From Trichobilharzia regenti (lineage: Eukaryota > Platyhelminthes > Trematoda > Strigeidida > Schistosomatidae), in the NCBI GenBank assembly GCA_944472135.2, contig OX235262.1, positions 63,364,887 through 63,428,886 of the forward strand: DNA of 64,000 nucleotides, in the 5' to 3' direction. Of the stretch, positions 53,608 to 62,091 are shown in pieces; the first letter of the stretch is position 1, and every line of letters begins with the position of its first letter. The notes below the pieces were generated by a model that had not been told where the DNA came from, searched no databases, and saw only the letters and a program-made list of their open reading frames with translations. The position numbers were made by a program, and so were the translations under genes.

Positions 53608-54240
53608 GAAGAATAATATTTAAAGAGTGGATGTAAACCTGAATGTCTTTCTTGAGTAGATGTTAAACTGACACTTGTCTTCAACTCCAAGGTACACTCG
53701 TTTATCGGTGGTTCATCTTCTCTACGAGGCCACTTACTATCAGCCCTTAGCAAGAACTCTGGACCTTTCCACCACTTATTTTTAACCACATTCATATCAA
53801 TAACTCCTCGCGAGGCTAGATCAGCTGGATTTTTCCAGACGGTACGTACCTCCACTGCCCAACAGTTGTTAGTTCACGAGTTTGAGATACTCTGTTAGCT
53901 ACAAAACATGCATATCTTGCTGACTCGTTGCGAATATAATATATCACAGACATCGAACCAGTCCAAAACGTTACAGGATACTTGGGATAATCCAACTCTT
54001 TACATACCGTTGTGAATAACTGCGCCGCTAGTAAGGCTGCAGTAAGTTCTAATCTCGGAATCGAAACCGTATTTAGGGGTGCAACTCTAGATTTACCCAT
54101 CACTACGCGAACATCTATATCATCCCTTAGGGTGGTTTTGATGTGGACGGCTGCTCCAAATCCAACCTAAGAGGCATCAGAAAAAGTCAACTATATATGG
54201 AAGTCAACTATATCATGATTTCTCGACGGCTTAAGTGGAC
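53520..54240 (-). pseudogene. BEL RNase H region and linker
   Basis: An FSDAS-like start (frame broken near 54180), RVAPLNTVSIPRLELTAALL, VTFWTGSMSVIYYI and RVSQTRELT are characteristic of BEL/Pao RNase H. They are followed by WKNPADLASRGVI and a linker with LVAWLTRY-like residues. Three overlapping frames show at least two frameshifts. Confidence 0.82.
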
Positions 54241-54296
54241 GTGAGACGGAGTGAAGATCCAGCGTTCTTAAGCTGCTAACCCACCTTTTTCACTTT

Positions 54297-55532
54297 TCAC
54301 TGTCTCTCACTTAATGGGTCATCCCACTGTAACCCTTTTCTGAATGTCTCTTGAAACTTCTTTAAACCCATTAGTCTCTTAAGAGCAACTTTTCTATTAC
54401 AAACCAACTGTCTATCTTTAAATCTCCATGGTAGGCCGACACTGGAACGCCCATTTTCGCATTTACAAGACTCCCCAACTATTTTAACTGTCTTTAAGTC
54501 TTCTACAGAATGACCCTTATCTGGGACACCGCAGTCACAAAACTCCTTGTCATACATATTTCTAATCATAGTCTCCAGTTTGTACCGATTGTTTGCAACT
54601 AACGATGATATGTGGACCATGGGTATATGTCCTCTCACCGTCCATCCTAGCGGTGTTTTCGCCGCGAACAGATCATCTCTACCTCCAAATCTCTCTTCTA
54701 ATACCTTGTGAGCTTCTGGCACACTACATCCAATGAGTATTTTCACTCTACCATCTTGCAGCGTTGGAAACGGTATGTCACACAGGTATGGCTTGCCGAC
54801 AACTGTTTCACGGCTAGGTACTATAGCTTCGCCGAGTTTCACACTGGAGGTAGTGTAAGCAGTATCTACTTCAACGGTTTCCCCAGTAGCCAAGGATTCT
54901 AACTGAAATGACACTCGTTCACATACTGCCGTTTTCGAAGAATTGAAAGTATTTAGAACCAAGGATTGCTTTGGGCTATTAATACCCAAGCAGCCAGCCA
55001 GATTAGCATCTATCAATGTAACGTCTGAGCCATTATCCAACAGTGCATAAGTCTCCACCGAAGATTTCGGTCTTTTCACCTTAACTGGTAACACCCCTAA
55101 ATAAACTTGTGGGTTGTCAAGGGGTCTAAAGGTCCTATTACAAATAACCGAATTCTCCGATTCGTCTACTGTCCTCAGAAGTGGGTGCACATCGGTTGAA
55201 CCATTACCTCCTTTGTCTGTCTCCTTACAATTCAAATTTGTATGTCCCGTCTTTAAACAAATGAAGCACAACCGCTTCTGTTTCGCCATTTTTAACATTT
55301 CTACGGTAGACACAGCAATGAAGAGATTGCAATCACTCAGTTGATGCGTGTTATAGCAAACAATACACTCACCCTTTCTCGTTGTGCCTTGAGCCTTCAC
55401 TACAAATGCTTTCTTTATATTCACCGGTTCCTTAGGTTCTACCTTAGAATGCAAAATGCTGGCGAATTTGCCCGTCACCTGGTTGGCACTGTCTTTCACC
55501 AGCTTCACAATATCATCGAATCCAGGCTCCAA
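54297..55532 (-). CDS. BEL gag zinc knuckles and aspartic protease, 411 codons
   Basis: Residues about 55-70 have CIVCYNTHQLSDC and about 87-100 CFICLKTGHTNLNC, two zinc knuckles. The protease centre is YALLDNGSDVTLID at about 165, where D-N-G-S replaces the common D-T/S-G-S/A. Further BEL-type residues are GKPYLCDIPFPTLQDGRVKI, LIGCSVPEAH, AAKTPLGWTVRG. It ends at WDDPLSERQ, where RT should begin. Gag upstream (55701-56144) is in another frame. Confidence 0.85.
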   Translation of the reverse strand: MEPGFDDIVKLVKDSANQVTGKFASILHSKVEPKEPVNIKKAFVVKAQGTTRKGECIVCYNTHQLSDCNLFIAVSTVEMLKMAKQKRLCFICLKTGHTNLNCKETDKGGNGSTDVHPLLRTVDESENSVICNRTFRPLDNPQVYLGVLPVKVKRPKSSVETYALLDNGSDVTLIDANLAGCLGINSPKQSLVLNTFNSSKTAVCERVSFQLESLATGETVEVDTAYTTSSVKLGEAIVPSRETVVGKPYLCDIPFPTLQDGRVKILIGCSVPEAHKVLEERFGGRDDLFAAKTPLGWTVRGHIPMVHISSLVANNRYKLETMIRNMYDKEFCDCGVPDKGHSVEDLKTVKIVGESCKCENGRSSVGLPWRFKDRQLVCNRKVALKRLMGLKKFQETFRKGLQWDDPLSERQ

Positions 55533-55700
55533 ACCATCTTCCTCTAACCGGGAACTAACCTTTATGAACTTCCTTCGTGGACGAACCGGTTATTTCTTGA
55601 CAACTATCTCAATCACTGGACTTGAGTTCAACTCATCCATATTGTTAAGATAAACGAGAGTATTTCTGTGCACCATTAAATTATTCAAGAACTCTGTCCC

Positions 55701-56144
55701 TTAACTGTGCCCATTACACTTGACGGTCTCAAAAATGCTACGGGATATCATAAATGGCCTTCCAAACCTTTGACGCAATATCCTCATGGCCTCTGTATAT
55801 ACTTCGCTTGAGGGTATAACCTTACAGCACTGTATAGCTCTTGAGGCAACTTCAGTGCAGTACCTCAACAAATACAGTAACTGCATTTCATCATTTATTG
55901 CAAGCCCACTCAACACAACCTTGAACTCCTTTACAAACTGTAAATAGTCAGCTGGGTTTCCGTCGAAACACCGAAGCTCATATTTAGGCAGTTTAAAATT
56001 CCTATTATCCCTAGGCGGCGAAACATTGATATCAACCTTGTCATGCTTAACATCACACACATCATTACATGTAACAGATAACTCAGCAACACTTACTTTC
56101 CTGTCCGCTTCCAAGACGCTTTGTCCCTTCTTTGACCCAGGCAT
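55701..56144 (-). CDS. BEL gag domain (DUF1759-like)
   Basis: From MPGSKKGQSVLEADRK: PKYELRCFDGNPADYLQFVK, MQLLYLLRYCTEVASRAIQC, AMRILRQRFGRPFMIS. Like the derivatives it ends in a stop right after the FGRP-containing helix, with homologous residues resuming downstream in frame (EFLNNLMVHRN). Confidence 0.82.
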   Translation of the reverse strand: MPGSKKGQSVLEADRKVSVAELSVTCNDVCDVKHDKVDINVSPPRDNRNFKLPKYELRCFDGNPADYLQFVKEFKVVLSGLAINDEMQLLYLLRYCTEVASRAIQCCKVIPSSEVYTEAMRILRQRFGRPFMISRSIFETVKCNGHS

Positions 56145-56240
56145 CACTGAACTTGACTAAAAATCCAGAAAAATCCAGATAACACTTGTCCAAATAAGAC
56201 AGGCAGGCACGAGGAAAGACGAAAAGAAACTATCAGAAAC

Positions 56241-56586
56241 TGTCAATGTCCAGCTCTTACTACGCTGGACCTCAGGCTGTCCCTCGAAGACTCTCAGAAA
56301 CGATTTGCAATAACCAACGCGAAGACCAGAACACAGATTAGCTTCTCGAGAATCCTTTATTCTTACGCCAATATGTAGCCAACGGTAAGGTTAATACACA
56401 CGAGGTTTAAGAATAAATGTTATAACAATAAATCACGACAATACCTCCGACAGTTTTCTCTCTTCCACCGAACAGCGAACGATGAGGCGATGACTGCTGG
56501 ATTGATGACTCTCGCGAAAAATATGGAGGAGTTGGGTGTGAGCAAACAACCATGAATTGATCGTTCAATCTTCAACTACATTGACA
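56241..56586 (-). repeat. 5' LTR of the coding BEL element
   Basis: 346 bp with TGTCAATG...TTGACA termini in minus orientation. It is related to, but clearly diverged from, the derivative's LTRs (shared agcaaacaaccatgaattga at the outer end). Confidence 0.85.
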
Positions 56587-56589
56587 TGC

Positions 56590-57060
56590 CAACTGAAGGT
56601 CTTCGAAATATCGTTTAGGCTAAATCTGACAGTTGACAACGTCAATCCCCTTGTCGCCAAAAATATTCTTAGTTGCATCCCGTCAGTTTACAAATCTTAG
56701 TAGCCGTAGGGTAATTAAATTGGTTGTTAAAGCGTTTATCATTTCAATATGCACGGATTTCATCCTCAGGAAAGTAAACTTACAACCATGTCTCCTACGT
56801 CAAATTGTTTCTCCATCTGCCACAAAAAATCCGACTTGGTGGTGTTCTACCATGACAGAGACGAATGAGTGGTTGCGAGGAATTAAGGCCGGGTGACGGG
56901 CGCTTCCTACATCTGTTGGCGTCCACCTACTCTGGTATTTTCATCCAAAATTGTTGGAACTGATCCATCCAACCGTACTCTGAGATCTGCGAACTCATGA
57001 ATCTTTTAGAGGCTGACGGTATTGACGTTCGCGGATTGTACGGAATATACTAACGCAAGA
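56590..57060 (-). pseudogene. Older BEL integrase remnant
   Basis: The reverse complement carries blocks equivalent to RVGGRQQM, RHPALIPRNHSFVSVMVEHH and CRRHGCKFTFLRMKSVHIEM, the integrase zinc-to-core region, with stops. The coding BEL's 5' LTR lies directly beside it, so a newer BEL landed in an older one. Confidence 0.6.
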
Positions 57061-57109
57061 TCTAATATTAACAATTTCTATGGAATTCGTTTCTCGTGCA
57101 CCAAAGCCA

Positions 57110-57850
57110 AAGCAAAAACATGATTGATCATCCAAATTACGAGATATATTTTGGGACAAAACCGTGGACTGAAGCGGAAGCTAAGCTGGCTAGTGATCGT
57201 GAGAGAAAGTGACACAACAGAGTGTCAAATGAAGAGGATGCTTGACCGGAAGCCTTCAGCTAAACGACTCGACTTAAATACTAAGTGTCAGGATCCAATA
57301 TTCACTGATGATTGCTACGGTCAATAATTTTGGGGAATTATTGAGTGCTACAAATCACTCCACCCTAGTGGGGTTGTGAGGACTTTAAGACAGAACCAAC
57401 CGGAAGTAAAAAACTCGATGGTTTCCCTATGGGTGAAGAAAATCTTCCGAGCGGCTTGGTGGCGTGCCTATTAGTCTATCTGTCTGTGCTAATAGGGTGT
57501 TTGTACATCGCTTCATTGATATTGTTCGTCGGATCTCGTGCTTCGTTTGTTTCTTTTCCAGTGCTCGTCTCACCTGGAAAAGAAAACAAGAATGCTAGGA
57601 ACCTTGTTGAGGAAATGTTCCAAAAAGATGTGCATCTATCATACAGTAAAATAATGCGAAGTTTAGAACATCGAAGAAAAGTATACATCTAATATTTTTA
57701 GTGCATGTAACAAGTACTGTTATAGAAAAAACTTTCATTTACTTGTGTTTAGTGATACTGTATATAAAAAAATTGATGTGTCTGAAAAGAAAAATAATTA
57801 ATACCACAAACGAATGAGTTGGATGAATCGCACCCGCAGTTATGTGATAT
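57110..57850 (-). mobile_element. Ty3/gypsy 3' region, probable LTR
   Basis: It follows the gypsy pol end on the minus strand. 57110-57350 recurs at 28850-29115. A small membrane-like frame on the plus strand (57429-57692) falls inside and is not considered a gene. LTR borders were not determined. Confidence 0.5.
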
Positions 57851-57852
57851 AG

Positions 57853-58273
57853 ATGTGAAGATATTCTGGGAATCTAACGGTACGTCCAGAATGCGTTTTC
57901 TTAGGGGGCTCGATAGAAGGTTCGGTGGCTTTCGTCGTGCTAGTGACTTCTTCGAGTATTAAAGATATTCGATTACTTGTGGATTGTTGGGTACGCTCAG
58001 CTCTAGGTCAATAGGATTACCTTCCAGGTAAGCCGGTTTCAGACGGTCGATTCTGACAGTGTTTTCGTGGCTTTTTTTGTCTAAGGCAAAGAATTTATCC
58101 ACATGTTTAATCACTTTACATGGTCCGTCGTATGGGGGTTCCAGAAGACGACGCACATAGTCACGACGAACATATACGTGTGAAGAAGTTTTAAAACACA
58201 GGTTAACAAAGACATCAATGAACTGTGGACAAAATGTAGCAGGTTTAACTGAACGCATTGCGTTTGTAAACAC
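57853..58273 (-). pseudogene. Ty3/gypsy pol C-terminus
   Basis: YVRRDYVRRLLEPPYDGP then KVIKHVDKFFALDKK and IDRLKPAYLEGNPIDL is the integrase C-terminal region of gypsy elements. In a second frame THSGRTVRFPEYL ends the protein at about 57853. The frame changes near 57965. The rest of pol is absent. Confidence 0.85.
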
Positions 58274-58289
58274 CGCCTAGACTACTAGC

Positions 58290-58975
58290 TTGCTAGTTTT
58301 CTAGCCGGTCCCAAGCCGAGAAAAAGAGGGAGAGCAGGGGCGATGTGCCAGCAGCTCCACCCCCAAAGTTCAACGAATCCGCTAAAGAAACTTCAATGCA
58401 CCACTATATCAAAACTTCTAAAAATATAAACAGCAACCTTATTTTTCACTGGAATCAGGGAAGCGAAGTGACGCAGGCTGGTGAAAGAATTCGAGAGGCA
58501 GTCAGTCGATGTTCCTTCGTTCGACGAAAGCGAAAATAAGCATGGGGACGTGGAATGTTCGTACAATGTACGAAATTGGAAAGGCTGCCCAGATAGCCGC
58601 TGAAATGAGAAGGTACAGAACAGAAGTGTTGGGAATCTGCGGGAGCAGATGGAACGGAACTGGAAGGTGCCAACTACCTACTGGAGAGACAATAATCTAT
58701 TCCAGCCACCCAGAGGACAATCACGAGCACACCGAAGGAGTGGCCGTCATGATGTCACCAACAGCAGCCAAAGCTCTCACGCGGTGGGAACCAATCTCCT
58801 CCAGTATAATGACAGCCAGGTTCAACCCAAAAGGAAGGAAAGTTACAGTCATTCAATGCTATGCTCCCACAAACCTCTCAGAACAAGAGAAGAAGGAGGC
58901 GTTCTACAGACAACTACAAACAGTAATGGACAACGTCCCAAATGCCGATATCAAAATTCTGATGGGTGATATGAA
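58290..58975 (+). pseudogene. RTE-type LINE endonuclease, 5' part
   Basis: A leader of about 200 bp precedes KISMGTWNVRTMYEIGKAAQ, EVLGICGSRWNGTG, EGVAVMMSPTAAKALTRWEP, KVTVIQCYAPTN and ILMGDM. These are the successive motifs of the AP-like endonuclease of RTE LINEs. The frame from 58509 is open up to the insertion at 58975 and resumes at 60831. Confidence 0.9.
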
Positions 58976-60830
58976 GTGCGTTGATATGGCATACCCCCTA
59001 TTTGAAGTGGCGCCTCTGGCTTAACCTTGGCGGCATTTGCGCGGTTTCGCTGATTCGAGCTGGAGCTAGTCGCCCAGGTAAACGCAGTAGACGCGATTTC
59101 GGTGCTTCGTCTGCTCTTGTGGGATGAATTTATACGAAAATTGTCGTTCAATATTGTTCTTGAGCATTTACTGATTGCTTGTGTGACAGGACGCTTAAAT
59201 ACACGGTTCATGCAATGATTATTTGGCATACCCAGTAAGTTTCGCGTACATTTTGACGACTGTCATTCGATAACTTTCTTCGCAGCTTGGCGAAAGCCTG
59301 TACTCGATCGCAAATTTTCCTATCAGCTATTGTATAGTACCTATTACTGTTACAGGGACCAAAGAATATGGCTGATATCGAATTCGTGCATCCTTCCGCA
59401 CATTTGTTTGGTGTTTTGATTGCTGAAAGTCGAAGGAGTGCTTAGATAGAAGCGAAAATTTGTGTCCCCAAATGGGCAGAAACAGCAAAATATATTTTTC
59501 GACCACTTACAACATTCACTGTTCTCTGACAACATTTTTAAATGAGTTAAATGCACACTGGAACATTCTGGTAATTTGGTAGATTTGAATACCATCCTCG
59601 TGATCAAGTACGCAAAGACATCTGAGGAGTACGTCATTTTGTCCCGTTATTGAGTTTGCTTTCACAAACTTCCGATTTTCGTTATTGTCCTGATGCCATA
59701 TTATTTGGGTTTGTTCGAAGTTAATTCGCAAAATTATTTTGAAATTGTGTAGAAGTAGTGTCCGACATCTCTTGAAGCTCTGGATGTAAGGTTTAGAAGT
59801 GGTTGCTGTATCCATTTAGGGAGGACTCATCGATTTCTGCAAGTGGGGGCTACGCATCATATTCCTGAATGCCTCCAGAAGCGAACAGAATCTTCAGAAG
59901 CTATTGGTGGTGAGAACAGGAGCCCCAGCTCCTCTGTTGTGAAACATCTTATAGAGACAGGGCATAAAAGTGACGTTGGTACATTTTTAAACCTACTTGT
60001 AAAACGTGTTTGTTTTGCATCCTAAAGTTTGTGGAAGCCCAAATGTGATTAGGAAGTTGAAACAACCTTTGTGAGTTCCAAAAATATTCGTCATCACACG
60101 AAACCTTCTTTGTTAAACTTTGTTTTGATACCAGTCAGGGTAGATGTACTAACACCTCTAATATAGTGTTTCCTCAATAAAGTGAGAATCGGATATTTCG
60201 GTTGCATAAACGAGTAAGTGGTATCCTGGCAATACCAATGACTGCAACAGGTCTAGGAATTATGCACTGCAACTTTTACTTTACTATGTACTCCAGCAGA
60301 CTTTACATAAACACCTGACAGATATCAAATTTATACAGAAATCAGAAAGATTTAGTAAACTAAAAGTATTTTCGGTTTCCAAAGGAGTTCTCCGTGCCAA
60401 ATTTATTCTTTTAAGGGCCTAAACAGATTACACCTTCAATTAAATAGCGCTGACGTGGAAGGAATTCCATTCTTCATTACCAAACTTAATGAAAAGAATC
60501 ATGTCAATTATTCTAAAAACAGGAGCATTCGTAATGCTTTACCTGTTGTAAATGCAGTCACATACAGATGCACTAAGAACTCGGTGCAACTCGATGCATA
60601 ATAGTATATGTAAAAATAAACTGAAAAATAATGTCCTCTTTACCCTATGAACAACTTGTCCTTGTTCCAGGATTATTAATTTCTTGCACCTATGAGCCTG
60701 AGTTATGTCTATGAAATCGTAATATTACATTAGTAAAATCTTCCCACGAAACCAAGGCCACTTTAAACCAATAGCAACACAGCAACAAGTGTCATTGCGG
60801 GGATATGCAATAAAGTAGCTCTGATATGAA
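58976..60830 (+). mobile_element. Insertion of repeat Z / Penelope-like element with TSD
   Basis: An 1846-bp insert plus a second copy of the 9-bp target tgatatgaa (58967-58975 and 60822-60830). Inside, 59843-60025 encodes HIPECLQKRTESSE and SSVVKHLIETGHKSDV, a GIY-YIG tail like that at 3860-4390. The last 680 bp match 32130-32910 inverted. The 5' 860 bp carry no recognised motif. Confidence 0.8.
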
Positions 60831-60940
60831 TGCGAAGCTGAGAGGAGACAATACAGGAAGAGAACACACCATGGGTCGAAAGGCCCTCGGTGAAATGAAC
60901 GACAATGGTGAACTCTTCTCAGACTTCTGCGCATTAAATA
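60831..60940 (+). pseudogene. RTE endonuclease, continuation after the insertion
   Basis: It reads NAKLRGDNTGREHTMGRKAL, GEMNDNGELFSDFCALN directly in frame with ILMGDM at 58970, giving the GDMN catalytic motif. It stops at an AAT microsatellite. Confidence 0.88.
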
Positions 60941-60965
60941 ATAATAATAATAATAATAATAATAG
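60938..60965. repeat. (AAT)n microsatellite
   Basis: About nine trinucleotide units at the end of the RTE fragment. Confidence 0.9.
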
Positions 60966-61194
60966 TATATTCTCATTTTGTACATGAGAGACGCCAGTTT
61001 ACAGGCATCATCAATATGATAAATTACATATACGATTAGCAATCATAATTAATAATAATGTTTTAATAAAGTACACATTTTTTCCTACTTGTGTAGGACA
61101 CACCAAATATACAGGCATGGATAAGCATAAATTAAATTTCATAAATTCGGTTTATGGTTAAGTTACATGGTTGCTGGCGTTTTTGTTTTAATAA

Positions 61195-61265
61195 TAATTA
61201 TAATAATGTATATTCTCATATAAACATATAAATTTACATGAAAATGCATACCATTTTTTAGGTCT
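61195..61265 (-). repeat. Family X 3' end fragment
   Basis: The same 60-bp tail as at 34450-34518 with flanking ATT units. Confidence 0.6.
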
Positions 61266-61274
61266 GTGGGAACA

Positions 61275-61548
61275 ATATGATAACCAGTCATTCAATGGAG
61301 CACATCATGAAATATAGGAATATTGACTTCGCATTAACAAAAAAACCCAAGTAAGTTTTGGATGGATTAAAAATACTTGGGAAAAAATAAAGCTTGAAGT
61401 TATTCCACAATATAACAAGTCATTCAATGGAGCACATCATGAAATATAGGAATATTGTCTTCGCATTAACAAAAAAACCCAAGTAAGTTTTGGATGGATT
61501 AAAAATACTTGGGAAAAAATAAAGCTTGAAGTAATTCCTCAATATAAC
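61275..61548. repeat. Tandem duplication, 132-bp unit, two copies
   Basis: gtcattcaatggagcacatc starts at 61287 and again at 61419; the units continue almost identically through aataaagcttgaagt. Only a few substitutions separate them, so it is recent. Confidence 0.9.
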
Positions 61549-61789
61549 CTGGGTGTGTACAAATCCGAATCTCATTTTTGATTTGATTTATATCCAAATT
61601 GGGTAATAAGGAAGAATCGTGAAGTTGTATTACAAATTGATACTTTTCCATTGGTATAAGAGTATATTCCACAAATGTAATCCACAAATGTAATCCAGGT
61701 TGCGTCGTGGAGAAAGTTAATTCGTTATTAACCAGGCAACTGAAAGATACGGGACCAATAATGTTTGCAGATCATTTGTCATTGTAAAT

Positions 61790-61914
61790 GGTCAAATATC
61801 CACATTATTCATTCTCATTCAAAAAGTCAAATGGAAGCTGAAATGGTGAGAGAAAAAAGAAGACAAACAACAGCAACGCAAAAGAAAGCAACGGGAGTCC
61901 TTAAGGAGTGATTA
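61790..61914 (+). other. Possible terminal exon, unsupported
   Basis: A tttgcag acceptor-like site near 61767 is followed by an open frame ending MEAEMVREKRRQTTATQKKA TGVLKE-stop at about 61912, with AATAAA overlapping the next bases. No homology is recognised and no upstream exon was identified. Confidence 0.2.
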
Positions 61915-62091
61915 ATAAATATATACATATATATTCTGTTTAGTAACTGTGGTTATTTTGGTACACAAACTAACTAGTCCCGTTATGCTAACTTTTATAT
62001 TATGTGTGAACTAATATATTACTGTCCTGTGTAGAAATGTTAATCATCTAGTTCCAATAATATTAAAATTTATAATTGTAGTTTGTTGTAA
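61915..62091 (-). other. 3' flank of the LINE
   Basis: AT-rich sequence after the RT stop; the LINE's 3' end was not placed. Confidence 0.4.

Larger units (their letters stand above)
51841..56586 (-). mobile_element. BEL/Pao LTR retrotransposon, coding but defective
   Basis: Order on the minus strand: 5' LTR 56586-56241, gag 56144-55533, zinc knuckles and protease 55532-54297, RNase H 54240-53816, integrase 53607-52696, C-terminal domain 52645-52130, then 3' noncoding repeats. The RT catalytic core is missing, and several frameshifts and stops divide the polyprotein. No 3' LTR is found in the expected place; later insertions interrupt the 3' region. Confidence 0.88.

Noticed and set aside
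57124..57327. Frame including an NYEIYFGTKPWTEAEAK-like peptide that looked like a host exon
   Set aside because: The same sequence block occurs, diverged and with stops, at 28915-29115, so it belongs to a repeat.
57429..57692. 87-codon plus-strand frame with a hydrophobic N-terminal stretch, resembling a small membrane protein
   Set aside because: It lies within the probable gypsy LTR region, part of which recurs at 28850-29115, and has no recognised homologue or splice signals.
60725..61042. Minus-strand 105-codon frame with a tyrosine run
   Set aside because: It is the antisense of the RTE endonuclease continuation plus the AAT microsatellite.
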